Of a stretch of DNA of 64,000 nt, positions 25,101 to 37,314 are shown in pieces. This DNA comes from Lojkania enalia (taxonomy: Eukaryota > Ascomycota > Dothideomycetes > Pleosporales). The DNA lies in the NCBI GenBank assembly GCA_010094045.1, contig ML986612.1, positions 142,440 through 206,439 on the forward strand, given 5' to 3'. A model generated the notes under the pieces. It did not search any database and was not told the DNA's origin. It saw only the letters and a program-made list of their open reading frames with translations. The first letter of the stretch is position 1; every line of letters begins with the position of its first letter. A program made the position numbers and the translations under genes.

Positions 25101-26546
25101 AAATATGATCCAATTTTCATCCGAGCTACAGCACTATTGATGGAAAACCTTAGGGCAATTGCTACTACCGCCAACATTAAAAAGCTACAACATGTGGAAG
25201 ATTATCAGAAAAGCTATCAGGAAGATGAGATTATCAAAGCGCTTAAGCCATACGACGATATTTTGGGAAATATCATGGGATTGTACGAGAGGCAGGGCCG
25301 TTCTTGGAATTGTGATATTATAGTCACTGTCAAACCCCTAAGAGAGAAAAACGACATGCTAAAGTTCACGGAATTACACAATAAGCTTTTTACCTCACCT
25401 AGAAGTTTTACACGGCAACGGAGTGATGTAGGGAAAGAAGATATACTGGGGTGGAGACCACTTCACTATGCTGTCGCGCGTGGCAGCGACATGTCCATAC
25501 GTAAATTTCTAAGCATGAAAACTGATATCAACGCGCGAGATATCCGTGGGCAGACACCGCTACATTATGCATATCGGCATGACGACGTGATCGCGAGGAC
25601 GCTTCTTGGGGCGGGAGCGGAGGTTGAGGCTCAAGATTTCGATGGACTAGCGCCGTTGCATTGTGCAGCCATACATGGGAACGTCCCCGTTATGCAGGCT
25701 TTACTTGAAGTTGGAGCTAATATAGATATATTAGATTACTCAGGATTTACACCACTGCTTTGGGCTGCGTTTCACGGACAGGCACAGGCAGTCGAATTCT
25801 TATGGGAAGACTCTAACACAAAATTGCGCGACAGATACGGCAAGACCCCCTTTCATCTAGCTGCAATAGCTGCAGTAGAAGAACCCATGAGAAGAGTGGA
25901 AACTATAAAAGTTCTGATACGGTTAACATCTAAAGATGATGTTACTAAAACCAGTCGCGAAATTTTGGACGTAAAAGATAGGCTTGGCCGAACGCCGCTG
26001 CATCTGAGCGTTAAAAACGGGGACACAGCTGTTGTTGAAGCACTCGCCAATTTTGGATCGGATATCAATGCAAAAGACGGTAATGGTCGGACGCCATTGC
26101 TTAATGCTATTTACGAAGAGCAGGACGCCGTTGTGAAAACGCTTGTTCAGGCCGGCGCTGATCTGCATCTGCCAGATGGGCAGAAGCAAGAGACAGCTTT
26201 ACACCTCGCTGCTGCGAGTAGCGAGTCTCTTGTGAGGGTGCTCCTTGAAGGGGGAGCGGATGTAAATGCAACTATTGGGGGGATGACGCTGCTCCACTTT
26301 TGCGCCATAGGCGGTCAAGATGCTCTGCTGAGGACACTTTTCATTGAATTTGGACTTGACATCAACGCAAGGAACACATCGAATATGACACCGCTGCACG
26401 AAGCTGTAATACACATGAAGACAGACGTGGTGAAAACGCTTCTCGAGCTAGGAGCGGATAAAAATATAATCTCAAAGTTCGGCCGAACGCCACTTCAAGA
26501 GGCAGAGAGCCTTGGGTGGGATTCTATAAGAGATCTGCTCAAATAG
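22105..26546 (+). CDS. Large membrane ankyrin-repeat protein (fungal NLR-like repeat family)
   Basis: Exons 22105-22214, 22271-22749 and 22795-26546 give 1446 residues. The N-terminus starts with a basic hydrophobic stretch (RLRLLLGVCCITAATA) and then a block that I recognise from many large fungal ankyrin proteins: DVGDDFSNNLFSDLAP, LLALFGE, QFMSQSMGWADHIILAMAPLGIITAIVSAIRV and STSNEVCELWNG. Further hydrophobic segments follow: VVAVCGIILQLGSLLYFW, FPCAAAGTLLLVTGILIC, IMVVIGVLISLCGYIV and VVQLGVIAVMAVLRVWV. A long central region of about 600 residues has no domain that I know. From about residue 1080 to the end lie some ten ankyrin repeats (for example GWRPLHYAVARG, GQTPLHYAYRHDD, GLAPLHCAAIHG, GRTPLHLSVKNG, NMTPLHEAVIH). 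Likely a membrane-anchored scaffold or sensor; the function is not established. Confidence 0.8.
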
Positions 26547-26606
26547 AATTGCATAGAATTGAATATTATATTACCACAAAGTACACAACCCGATGGGTTC
26601 CAGCCC

Positions 26607-28306
26607 TTAGGCCTTCTTGTCGGCATGCTCGTGGACTTCTGTGATAGGATTCTCTAATACCTTTCGTGCTGATTGAGCGAGCTCGGTCTGTTTCTCCTCG
26701 CCTTCGAATACTGCGCTGACATTTAGCACTTTTCTGACATCTACATTTGCTTACACTTACGGAATGTGAGTTCCTCTAAGGTTCTCCCGTATGTTTCCGG
26801 GAAGAAAAAATAAATGAAAATGACTTCGAAGCAAAGCCAGCAAACATAAACGATAAGATATTTCCAATCAGCATTTTCCAATCCAATAGGGTTGACGAAG
26901 CTGCCTATTGAGGAATTAATTATTTCTTCTTAGCAATATATCTTGACTGGGAGGCTTACCGAACATGACTGCTGCCCTCCCAAAAAGCTGGAACCAACTC
27001 AAGCCCTTGGTACGCACATAGTACGGGAATAGCTCCACCAAATAAACGTACGTTAACGCGTTGTATCCGATACAGTACGCCGGCGTATACAAAAAAATCA
27101 TTACCAGGACAACATAGCCACTCTCCTTACTCCCTGTGATACGATTCCTCGCCTGAGCAATCGTCCACGCCGTGTATACTGACAACAGGCACGACGCACA
27201 AAGCAAGTACATTCTTCGTCGCGGGAAACGAGGTGTGAGGCTAGCCATCGTGATTCCAATAAGCAGATTCCAGGCCTGTGTGCCTACATTATAACGGACT
27301 TGAGTGCGAGAATCTTTGATGCCGATCTTGCTGAGGATGGGAACAAGATATTGGGAGATGAGATTGTTGCCAGAGAACTGTACGAAAAGGCCAAGCATGG
27401 CTGCGATAAGAGAGCGGCGGCGCATACCAGCCGTCTGGAAGAGCTCGATCCAGCCACGGCGGCGCGACTCGTTTTCCATTTCTAGAGCGCGTTTGATTTC
27501 AGCGAATTCAAGGTGGGGGAGCTCGGCTGAAGCATCGCCCTCGGCATGATATTCGATGAGGATTTGAAGCGCTTCCTCGGAACGATCTTTTGAGATGAGC
27601 CAACGAGGACTTTCGGGTACCGTGAAAGCGAACATGATCTGGATGACTGAGGGAAGGGCCTGGAGTAAGCTGGGAAGACGCCAGCTCCAGTCGCTCTTGA
27701 TGAGAAGCGTGCGGACGACGATACCAGCACCGAGAACAGCTCCAACACTGAAGAAAGCGTTGAACATCGATCCGAGGAACGCGCGCTCTTTTGGGTGACC
27801 GAGTTCACCGAGGAGTGCTGCACCGCCAACAATGGCATAGACGATACCGTGGCCGAGGAAAATGCGCGAAAAGATAAACATTGCCACTGCAATTCATTAG
27901 CATGTAAAGAGAGAATTGAAAGGCAAAACTTACAGTTGACGGACAAACCTTGCAGTACTGCTCCAATGATCATGATAACGGAACCAAACACGATACTCCA
28001 TCGTCTTCCGACATGATCCGATACAAATGAAATGAATGGAATACTAGTAAGCGCTCCAATATTATAACACGCAACCAAGAGACCTAGTTGGCCTCCCTTG
28101 GGATAGTTGAAGTATTCCTTCCAATATACCAACGCTTGCATGCCATTCATCATCGATGAGTCGAAACCAGAGGTCGATTCAATGAATAAGCAGAAAGGGA
28201 CGAGGAATAGGTATAGACGGCGAAGGTTTGGCTTCCTCCACCATCTTGTCTTGTCATTCTTAATGAGCTGTTCGATAACGCCATTTCCTGATGCAACAGG
28301 AGCCAT
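26607..28306 (-). CDS. MFS sugar transporter (lactose permease/hexose type)
   Basis: Exons 28306-27934, 27886-26960, 26904-26761 and 26710-26607 give 515 residues. Sugar-porter signatures are visible: GFDSSMMNGMQ in helix 1, DHVGRRW between helices 2 and 3, RIFLGHGIVYA in helix 4, PESPRWLISKDRSEEA at the start of the central loop, and FPETYGRTLEEL after helix 12. The sequence FVQFSGNNLISQYLVPIL in helix 7 is typical of fungal lactose/hexose permeases. The start at 28306 (MAPVASG) was preferred to an in-frame ATG at 28381 because related proteins begin shortly before the first helix. The product imports a sugar by proton symport at the plasma membrane; the substrate cannot be told from sequence. 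It lies tail-to-tail with the large ankyrin gene, only 60 bp apart. Confidence 0.9.
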
Positions 28307-29452
28307 GATGGTGCAGTAAAGTTCCGATTTGCAGTCCTCGTCACTTGGTGATTTCTGGGAATAAAGTGAACCTGTCCTCATGTGGAGATGTGGGTTTCTA
28401 TATAGCTCGAGAAATTTACAAGGTCATCCATGGCATCGGTACTGTCTATCATGGGAAATCCCAACTACCGCCATCCTCGCATCGCCTAGCCTTGGCTGAA
28501 GGCGATGGTTGCATTTCCGGTAAAACTGGTTGGTGGATCTTAGAGTTTTCCCACAAATGCTATCTGGGTAATGTCGAGTATGTGGGTATTGGATAGACAC
28601 ATGGGTGTTCCCAATTACTCCACAGTTGAGCAGATGTGCAAGGGTATTCGATGTCTGGATCTGAGGGGATCTCAACGCTCATTGTGCCCTGTTAACAACT
28701 TTGCCATCCGCACGTGTAAATGACTCTCTGGGAACATCTCGATCCACTCCGCATTAGCATGGACTATATCCGTCCTTGAATGACCGGCTGCCATTTTGTT
28801 AATCTGGAAGCGTACATCTGCAGAAGAAATTCGTTATCTGTAAAACGGGCTAACCGCATTCGGCACGGTCCGTCTTCAACGTGGATAGTGTCCATTTAGA
28901 GGCTTATGATTGTCTAGATCCTACTACAGCCTTTGCAGGTCCTCGTACATTTCTTAGGACAAGTGTGTTTGTTGCATCACACAACGCTAGGTTCACAAAG
29001 CCGGCGGCCTTCGCGCATGAGACGTAAGGGAACAGAGTAATTAACAGCGACCCGGTCCTTGGGGGGAGGGTAGAGACGGCTTGTTGTACGAAAATGAGTC
29101 TACGAAATTCTAGTGCAAGAGAAGCTAAAGTTAAGATTGTGTGGCTGAAGCTTAAATGTTTAGGCAGTAGAGCTTAAAGCTCTAGTTTCATTCTAGCCTT
29201 TTTAGTGTGTGTTGTTTGTCGCACGAACGATTTAAACATTTGGAAATAATCATAAGCTCAAAAGGCAGGGTTTCGTATGTATACAAGCTTACAAAAAAAA
29301 AAAAAAAAAAAAAATCTCATACTGCTTTAACCAGAACAGCCAGGTTTTGATACTGTATCGCGAAGGATCTTTTTTCCGCCGTCCAAGCAGAGACTATTGT
29401 TACCCGAAAGACCAAGTCTATATTATTACAATATACAGAAATACATAATGGT
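28307..29452. other. Intergenic, with A22 tract
   Basis: Promoter of the transporter gene and 3' flank of the Zn2Cys6 gene. An A22 run lies at 29293-29314. No gene recognised. Confidence 0.5.
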
Positions 29453-32400
29453 TTAGTTCAAGTTCGGCGCTTCGTTATGGACAACACCGAAGAGAGGCAC
29501 AACACTATCACTAACACCTTGGACTCTTTCTATCAGTCCGTTATTCATCCCCCCATCACCTGGTACTCGAGGGCTTCCAAGCGCTGGAGTATTACTTGGC
29601 CAAGCCCACAATGCATCGAAATCAATATGTTCATCCGGCCCACTCCCTTCCTCAGAGTACACACTTGGCACTCTTGTCGCTTCTAATGCAGAAAGATCGA
29701 GTGCATTTGCTAACGATGAGGGTTTAGACAATTCAGGATTGAGTGAATGTGACTCGGTATTCGATGCGGGCGCTGGAGGATGTTGAATGGGTGATAGGTG
29801 GACGGACATAGAGTGCGGTGTTTGATGTTGAGGATGAGACTGATGATTAGGCGGTTGAGTTTGAGGAGTAGGCGAATTGGTCGGTAGCGGAGCTGTTTGC
29901 ATGCCGGGGTATATATGGACCGGGAGTTGGTGAAGACGAGGTGCCGTATTGACGTGGTGGGTCATCCTTATTCCTCCTTGCACCTGCTGCTGGTTTGAGA
30001 TCGGTACGCCGTACAGTTGGGACGATATACTGGGTAGGTTGCCCATCTCAGATTGATCTTGTCTTCTTCTTATTCTTTGGTGTGCTACCGCATCACGGAA
30101 AGTGCTTAGAATATAAACCAGACGGCTCGCTTGCTGATCGCTCTCAGCACAATAACCCATAATAGTGACAGCATTGACAATGCAAGTATCGGACGCATCA
30201 ACCCTATATAGCCCAGCGAACTCGTTGGCTAATATTACTAGCGCCGCGGCGAAGAGGAAGTAGATAACGGCGGGATTACGTCGAGACAAGTATCCTGCAT
30301 CGAATGCGTTTTGCACAAGAAGAATTGTATGAGTTGAAGCAATGACGCAAGCCTCGCTGAATTTTTCCATACGGAGAAACGGCCGCGGTGCTCTGTGACC
30401 AGTTGTGGCTTGACCAGATTGTCTCTGGGTCTCTAGGTTAAGAATATACAAAAAGAACGGCCTGGTAAGTAGAATGATGGAATGGCAATAGAACAAGTTT
30501 ACATGCAAAATGGCAACGCCCTGGCTCGGGCTAGCGCTCGCAGCTTGTCGCCAATGGAGGAAGGAAGGTAATGCACGAGGCCAAGTCTTGCAAACATCCG
30601 CAATTTCCTGAGCGAGACGAGTGCTGATCTTCCGTTGCTGATATACTTTTCGAAGAATAACACCGATGACCGAGCAACTCCGGACAGCTGCCTCCAGGGC
30701 AGTAGCCCCTGTCTTGTTGAACGTAGCATGGGGCAGACAGCTGGGATTGAGGGTATTATCCTGTGGGCGATCCGTAGGGCGAAGAGTATCACCAGAACAA
30801 TCATCTTCTGATATTGCAGTAGGGCGGCCTAACGAGCAAGATAGGAGGCGATCGACCACAAACAACGAACGCCATAGGTTTCGCCGTGCAGCTTGCTCCT
30901 CGGGATTAAATATGGCCATAGTCTCTTCTCGATGAAGTCCAAGAGCATTTGCAGAGCGAACGGCCATCCCGAGAAGGGCAAAAGCAGTGTTCCGCTTCGA
31001 TTTTGCCAACATATAGACTGACATGAGCAATAGAGCTTGTACGGACCAAAAATCCTGATCTTCCAGTCCGGTCATGGGGTCGCTGAGATTCTTAGCGTTG
31101 AGGTAAAAGACCTCGGCTCTGTCTAGATGTTCGCTTCTTAACTTCTCAATGATCAAGGCATCCGGACTCCCAGAAAGCGGCGTAGCCATTGTCAACCCTA
31201 TGGCAAAAACGAGGTTCAACAGACAAAGCCAGGAAGGCTCGGTGGAGAGTGGGTCTGAGTAGCAGCGCTCGAGATCGTCAAGAAATTTTTGACGTTCGAA
31301 CATTTGAAGAAATCCATGGGTATTAATAAAGAAAGCCTCTACTAGAACTTGAGCAGTGTTCTGATCGGGAAGAAGTTGAGTATGCCTTGCGCCAGGGGGA
31401 AGGGAGAATTGGCCTTCAACGATTTTGTGCCGCCGGGGGTCGTCGGTGAAGGTCGATGGTCCTGCAACACTCTCCACCATCATGCGCACTAGTTGAAGGA
31501 AGGATAAGGTTGCCGCATCGCCTACGTATAAGAGTCTTCCTGTGGGATCCTGTAGCATTCTCGTTTGCGTATAGACGACTGCCTCTTCGTCTGGCGCGCT
31601 AGCTGTCGTACCACGAGACATAAGAGGTGGTTGGTCTTCGGCAGGCAGTTCCGCGGCAAACTGCTGCAGCGACGCGGCCGCGCCTTCCACTGTCGGCTGT
31701 TCATCCTGGGGTTGAAAATGGTTCTCCTCATGTTTTACATCTCGTAAACTTGGATTGACCGGTGTGGGGTTAAAATGGGCCGAATGGTTGGCCACCGAGG
31801 GTCCAGGATGGGAATCCAGGAATTGATTTGGTCGATCGTTCGAAGGCGTGTTTCCCGCAGATTGGTCATTGGGTGCTTGACTATCATGGTCACCTTCTTC
31901 CTCAAGAGCGCGCTTTTTCGTGGGGCGACCATCTGGTGGCGACGAGGCGTCTCGGTCAATGTAGATGCATGTAAATTTGCGCTTCAGTGAGTGAGTTCTC
32001 GTCTAGTCCATGGGAATAGAGTGTGGGGCTGCTACCTTTTCGCACGTATTACAAGGACAAAGGCCGTTGCACTTTTCGTTTTAGTCAGCTGAACTCTCCT
32101 TGATGAAGCACGGGATAATTGGACTAGAAACACTGCTATCAAAAGGAAACGGAGGGCGCCAAGTGGAGCGGCGGAAAAGCTGACGCTAAGGCGAATCCAA
32201 GTGAAGACTATTCTGGAGAGGCAATATACGCGCTAGTTGAGTGATGTGAATCGAGGCCATTGCAATGGAATAGCCGAAGCAGGGATCCGGGAATGTCACC
32301 TGATATCGGATACATGCGCTGGAGCACAGATTGATGGGGTTGATATGAAAGGCCCATTTATACTCGCCTTTTGCTTCCGCCGTTTGCAGCTCTCGCAGGC

Positions 32401-32751
32401 CTGTGCGGTGCGCTGTCGCTGGTCTTGGATGGGTGAGCGGTGGCAACGCTGACGGATAACATGCAAAGAAACGGACCTGGCGGCACCTTGGGCCGAGTCA
32501 TGCCGGCAATGTGCCCTTTCTCTCCAGTTCGAATTTAGGCACGCGTAGTAGTGTCGCTGCGATGGGACTGGGAGGCCTTCTTCCGACTCTGTCGGGTAGC
32601 CCGATGCAAGGATGGGATCGCGCAACCGTCGGATGAAGCGTGCACGTCGGATCGAGCTGGGGGAGACAGGAGAGCGGTCGCAGCGCACGCGGAGGGGGAC
32701 GGCCGCTGTATCAATGGCATCGATCGACAAATAATGGACCGCGCAGATCAT
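29453..32751 (-). CDS. Zn2Cys6 transcription factor with fungal_trans domain
   Basis: Exon 3 (31981-29453) and exon 2 (32071-32036) are firm; exon 1 ends at 32368. Joined, they give a classical zinc cluster: C-ES-C-KRRKQK-C-NGLCP-C-NT-C-EKRKFT-C, followed by IYIDRDASSPPDGRPTKKR. The middle-homology region is visible (FINTHGFLQMFERQKFLDDL, SVYMLAKSKRNTAFALLGMAVRSANALGLHRE, then RRNLWRSLFVVDRLLSCSLGRPTAI). The C-terminus is Pro/Gln/His-rich, with an acidic EEGSGPDEHIDFDALWAW segment that may activate transcription. Intron 1 (32072-32367) appears to use a GC donor (AAG/GCGAGT). The start is unresolved: the nearest in-frame ATG is at 32751, giving 982 residues; an ATG at 32501 would need another, very short intron. 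It faces the CoA-transferase gene head-to-head. Confidence 0.8.
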
Positions 32752-33163
32752 CGGAGGCCTGGTGGTTGGTTCTTTCCCCCCAGCCCTGAGACGCGACGAC
32801 GCTTGCCCTCTGCAAACAAAGCACGTGCCCCGAGACCGAGGCTGTCCATGTCGGCTAGTGCACCCCTCACCCCACGCCCGCTGTCTGATGATCTCCGCCT
32901 CCTCCCTGCCATTCATTACACACAACGCTCGCTCTAATCCGCCAGCCTACCCGTCGCTTGGCTACACCCGTCAATCGTTGGTTGTGCTCCGTCAGGCTCC
33001 ACCACACAGAACAGCACGTCAAGATGGGGCGAATCAGCCAGCGCCCGGTCGGATACGTTTCCGCTGAAGCAGCATTCAAAGGCCCTCGTTCTATCTCCTT
33101 GATCTTAGATCCCTTTTCTGCACACCTGCCCTGTGTTTGTGCCACCCGCCGACCTACATAACA
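32752..33163. promoter_or_regulatory. Divergent promoter, Zn2Cys6 factor / CoA-transferase
   Basis: Shared upstream DNA of the regulator and the CoA-transferase gene; the regulator's 5' end is uncertain, so the true promoter may reach 32500. CGG-containing half sites, the usual targets of zinc-cluster factors, occur in the flanking DNA (for example near 32750 and 33050), but I see no clear paired site. Confidence 0.4.
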
Positions 33164-35010
33164 ATGACTCCCTTTCTGGGAACCCAGCCCCGCCTCTCTA
33201 ATGGCACCAACGGCACCAATGGCACCAATGGCACCAGTGATCCCAATGGAACCAGTGATACCAAGACAGACAGGCCACACCGCAACACGCTGCTCGAGGG
33301 CACCCAGGCAGCCCTAGAGCACCTCTTGCTCCGGGCAAAAGGCCAACTCCCTGTGGAATGCCTGGCCCATATAGCGAAAGCCAATTTTTCGACGACCAAC
33401 ACAAGCGGCCCCTACTATCCGAGTCCATTGAAGCAGACTGAAGCAATATCCGCCCTAAAGGCGGTGGAAGCAGGAATTGCAGCTGCTATTGCAGACCTCG
33501 AAGATGGTCCTAAGGAGCGCCATATCGATGTTGACATGGAACGAGCCTCGGCGTTTTTGTTCTCTACTTATCTGGCCACCGTGGGAGGCATGGACAAATT
33601 CCACCCAAGAGTCAGAACACTATTGAAGGGCAAGTCAATCGCACGTCGAATGCAAGAATGCTCAAGACTGATCAACGCGTAGACACGGATCTTCTACAAG
33701 CACAGTCGATTCTGTATCGAAGATTGTCTGCAAACTTGTACGAGACGAAGAATCCTGGCGAATATTTCCACTTACACGGTTCTCTCGAAGCCACAAAGGC
33801 CCTGAACATGGTAGGTCTTGAAGGACATCGACCAGATTTGGCCGGCTATTCCGAATGCATTAGGACGATAGAAGACCACGTCAAGCAGTTCACTTCGGAT
33901 GAGCTTGAAGAGATGAATTGGAAAATTAAACAAGCCGGTGTCACTTGCCTCAAATGGGAGGACTTTCAAGCAACTGAACATGGTCAACTACTCATTCGCG
34001 AGCCCCCCTGGAAGCTAGAGTCACTCGAGACTGACACCCCACCTAGTCCATTTCCTTGCAAACCTTCTAGAGCACCAAAGCCACAAATTCTGTCCGGAAT
34101 TCGAGTTATTGAACTCTGCCGTATAATTGCGGGCCCTGCGATGGGACGGGGGCTCGCAGAATATGGTGCGGATGTCATCAAGGTGACCTCTCCCAATCTT
34201 TCCGACGTGCCATTCTTCCAAGTAGATGGCAATTTAGGCAAACACACCACGGACCTCAACCTACGGAATACAGATGATCGGAAGGTCTTCGAAGAACTCC
34301 TGATGTCTGCCGATGTAATACTCGACGGATATCGCCCTGGTGCCCTCACCCGACTCGGATACGGACCCCTGCAAATTCTTGAACTTACTAAGCATCGCCA
34401 ACGTGGCATCGTCTATGTCGCCGAAAACTGTTTTGGGCATGTTGGTCCTTGGTCTTCGCGGCCTGGTTGGCAGCAGATTGCAGATTGTGTGACTGGTGTT
34501 GCATGGGCACAAGGCTTTGGCATGGGCCTTAATGAACCTGTTGTCCCACCTTTTCCCATGAGTGATTACGGAACAGGTTGCATGGGAACGATTGTGACAT
34601 TGGTTGGGCTGTACAAAAGGGCACAACACGGAGGAAGCTATTACGGAACCACATCACTCTGCCAGTACGACATTTTCCTCCTTCAGCTTGGTCTATATGA
34701 CCAATCACTAGTGAATCAACTGCGGGAACAACACGACAAGGAGTTCTTCGAGCTGAGGCATCACGATTCCGTCGATGAAGTCGGAAAGCGGGCATTAAAA
34801 TCGATGAGGAGAACACATCCGGAATTGTTCGAAGAGCGCCATATGCAAGACTGCTTCAGCAAGGGGTTTAATGCTGATGTCCGCACAGTGAGGCCGGTTG
34901 TCAATATAGAGGGGACCTGGAACGGCTTCCTAAGAACCTCAAGACCGAATGGATCAGACAGACCTACCTGGGATTATTGGGAATTAGACGACGACATGCT
35001 GACGCAATAG
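33164..35010 (+). CDS. Class III (CaiB/BaiF) CoA-transferase family protein
   Basis: Exons 33164-33629 and 33683-35010 give 597 residues. After a low-complexity NGT-rich start, the protein follows the CaiB/BaiF layout: SGIRVIELCRIIAGPAMGRGLAEYGADVIKV (the Rossmann-like entry), the ADVILDGYRPGALTRLGYG block, then GIVYVAENCFGHVGPW and RPGWQQIADCVTGVAWAQG. The last part has FPMSDYGTGCMGTIVTLVGLYKRAQHGG. Such enzymes move CoA between acids, or racemise 2-methylacyl-CoA. The fungal version has an added N-terminal half-domain. The substrate is unknown. The intron (53 nt) uses a GC donor (AAGG/GCAAGT). Placing it there joins VRTLLKD to TDLLQAQSILYRRL; without it the frame is closed. Confidence 0.85.
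33200..33239 (+). repeat. In-frame AAYGGCACC repeat (NGT tract)
   Basis: Four tandem 9-nt units encode Asn-Gly-Thr repeats at the N-terminus of the CoA-transferase; two diverged copies follow downstream. A region of slippage-prone coding DNA. Confidence 0.85.
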
Positions 35011-35895
35011 CCTGGGCGTAGGAGTTTAGGACATGAATTTCTTTTATTCTAGATATTCTACCAATTTTTTAAGTCAAGGATCCGATTAGCATTATCTAAA
35101 TGCTGGCTCCAATTCAGTATTCTTTGTCTATGCTTTCCTTCGGCGCTTTGAAATTGTCGGCCCCACATAGTCTAGCTTGAATCATCATAGATACTAACTC
35201 CCCAAGCTCCCCCACATGAAAATATATCCCCTACGATCTTGCGGTAAACGATTTGAGCACCTCTCAATCCTAGAATCAGCTTACCGAACTAATGAGTCAA
35301 TAGTCAATGGTATTTTGAAGTGCATGTTTAGCCCGAGGGTGACTATATCCGCTTTGCTAGTAGCTAAGCTTTGGAACTCTGGATCTAGCTTTCGGTAGCA
35401 ATTCGGAATACCGAGGTCCCGACGCCAATAGATTCCTCTCTCCAATATTAACGCTTTTTTTTTTATTTTTTTATTTTTTTTAAAAAAAAAAAAAGAAAAT
35501 CTATTTGCGATTGCATACAACTCTAATACGAACTGCTTGATATTCCATCAGCTGGAGGGTGTAGGTAGGATCTTATGTCTAGCTGGATCATAGATCATTT
35601 CTGGAATTATATGGCGGGCTGTCACAAAATTATTTTCTTATCAAGCAAACGGCATAGTCAATACCTTCTCGTTGTCATAGCGAACTAGATCCCAGTGCAC
35701 TACAAGGTGATGGAATGTATCTGACGGAAATCTCGGGACTCTTTAAATATCCCCGGAAGGACTTCAAGACCCAGGACAACGGCGTCAATGAGCAAACACA
35801 CTTTTCTAGCGTCTATACTGTGAGAGCTGCAGATAGGAACATATACAATGACACACCTTGGGAATTAAAAAAAAAAAAAAAAAAAAAAACACCCG

Positions 35896-35939
<44 letters not shown>

Positions 35940-36290
35940 AACAGCCTCATTAAGCTGTCGGCATTTCAGCTTTGAACAGGAAAAAGTGCACCTCCTCGAT
36001 AGGATTTCGCTATGCTTGTCATTTGACGATTAATACGGATTATAGATGCACGGCTACACGATTAAAATATAAAGAGGGTTTTCCCGAGGCGAAGAATATT
36101 AACTTGAAAGTCTTGAATATAGAAAGTTCAAAATTAAAAGGTTACAAGAATGTATTCTGTAGTCTGTAGAACAAGCAAAATTAAGGACCATATCCGAGTC
36201 ATAATCCACAAAGGTCCACTGCCGGCGCAACTGATTTGTGGAACCGCTATCCCTATTCACAAGTTTCGTTGGTCATGCGCCTTCCGGCTC
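35011..36290. other. AT-rich intergenic DNA with A/T tracts
   Basis: About 1.3 kb without a supported gene. It contains an AT-only stretch near 35455-35494 and two long A runs at 35867-35936. Composition differs from the GC-rich DNA just upstream. It may be a decayed insertion, but no element ends were recognised. Confidence 0.5.
35867..35936 (+). repeat. Two poly-A tracts (A23 and A37) in tandem
   Basis: A23 at 35867-35889 and A37 at 35900-35936 are separated by CACCCGTTGT. Such tails are left by retroposed sequences, but no body of a retroposon is recognisable upstream. Length may also be an assembly artefact. Confidence 0.7.
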
Positions 36291-37314
36291 CTATAGAAAT
36301 GACCTAACCTGCTCCTCGCACCAATCGTAAAGCCTGTTGCTCACACTCTTACTTCTATCCCCCGTTTTGGTTGATGCTGCCACATGCGCCGGAACGTCGC
36401 CCTTCCTTCCCCAAGGGAAGTAGAAGCCTCCATCGACCACGCCAGGCGCTAATCCTGCGTACAACTCTGTGTATGCACCATATTTTGGTCCCTTAAAAAC
36501 CACACCCATGACTAATCTTGCGGGTAACGGCATATCTCTCTGCAATTCCGTCTTCATGAAGCCTGGGTTCAAAGAGACATGAATCACCCCATTTCCCCGC
36601 TCATTCTTTTTCTCGCGCTTCGAGAACTCGTGGGCTAGTAAGTAAACAGCCGCCTTGCTCTGCATATAGTTTTCCATGCCTTTCAATTGCTTTGGAACGC
36701 CCTCTTCATCGAGCTGAACGCCGCCATTAGGAGTGCCGAGGTCTAGGCAAGAAGATACCCAAACGACACGGATCGACGGATTAGGATAACAGAAATGACC
36801 CGATACGTCTCGCATGATTGGGCTCAGGAGCTTGACAAGTAGGAATGCCGCCAAACAGTTCGTTCCTAGTTCCAAGTCATATCCGTCTTTTGTCTTACTG
36901 CCCGCTGGCGGTAACATAACGCCTGCATTTAGGAAGAGGACATCAAGGCGATATTCAGATGAGAGGAAAGTGGAGACGGCATTTTTGATCGTATTAAGGT
37001 CGGAGAGGTCCGCGATGAAGGGTTTCAATGATCCTTTAGAGCTGGGCAGTTCTTTTTGAATGGCAGTGATGACTTGGGAACAGCGGGTGGTTGTGCGACC
37101 GCCGACGTAGATAGTCGCATTGAGGCCGTAAAGGATCTTGGCGAGAGATTGTCCGACGCCCGATGTAGCACCAGTGACGATATAGACCTATTGGTGATGA
37201 GTGTGAACACCTTTTGGTACAAGACAGTGCAACACGTACTTTGGATGATAGATCTATGAGGTCTTTCTCTGTGAATTTAGGACAAGGTGGAAACATTTGA
37301 TTGCGAACACTCAT
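36291..37314 (-). CDS. Short-chain dehydrogenase/reductase (retinol-dehydrogenase-like)
   Basis: Exons 37314-37240 and 37187-36291 give 323 residues, the usual size. The cofactor motif TGATSGVGQ follows the first strand (VYIVTG). The YVGGRT segment with a basic residue after strand 2 suggests NADP(H). The LFLNAGVM motif supplies the NAG, VVWVSSC the catalytic serine strand, and YMQSK the Tyr-x3-Lys catalytic pair. NPGFMKTEL is the PG motif. The layout resembles fungal retinol dehydrogenase/WWOX-type SDRs, which reduce or oxidise lipophilic carbonyls or alcohols. The substrate is unknown. The 52-nt intron is canonical and lies directly before the first strand. Confidence 0.9.

Noticed and set aside
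26607..37314. Secondary-metabolite gene cluster
   Set aside because: No PKS, NRPS, terpene cyclase or DMATS; only transporter, regulator, CoA-transferase and SDR.
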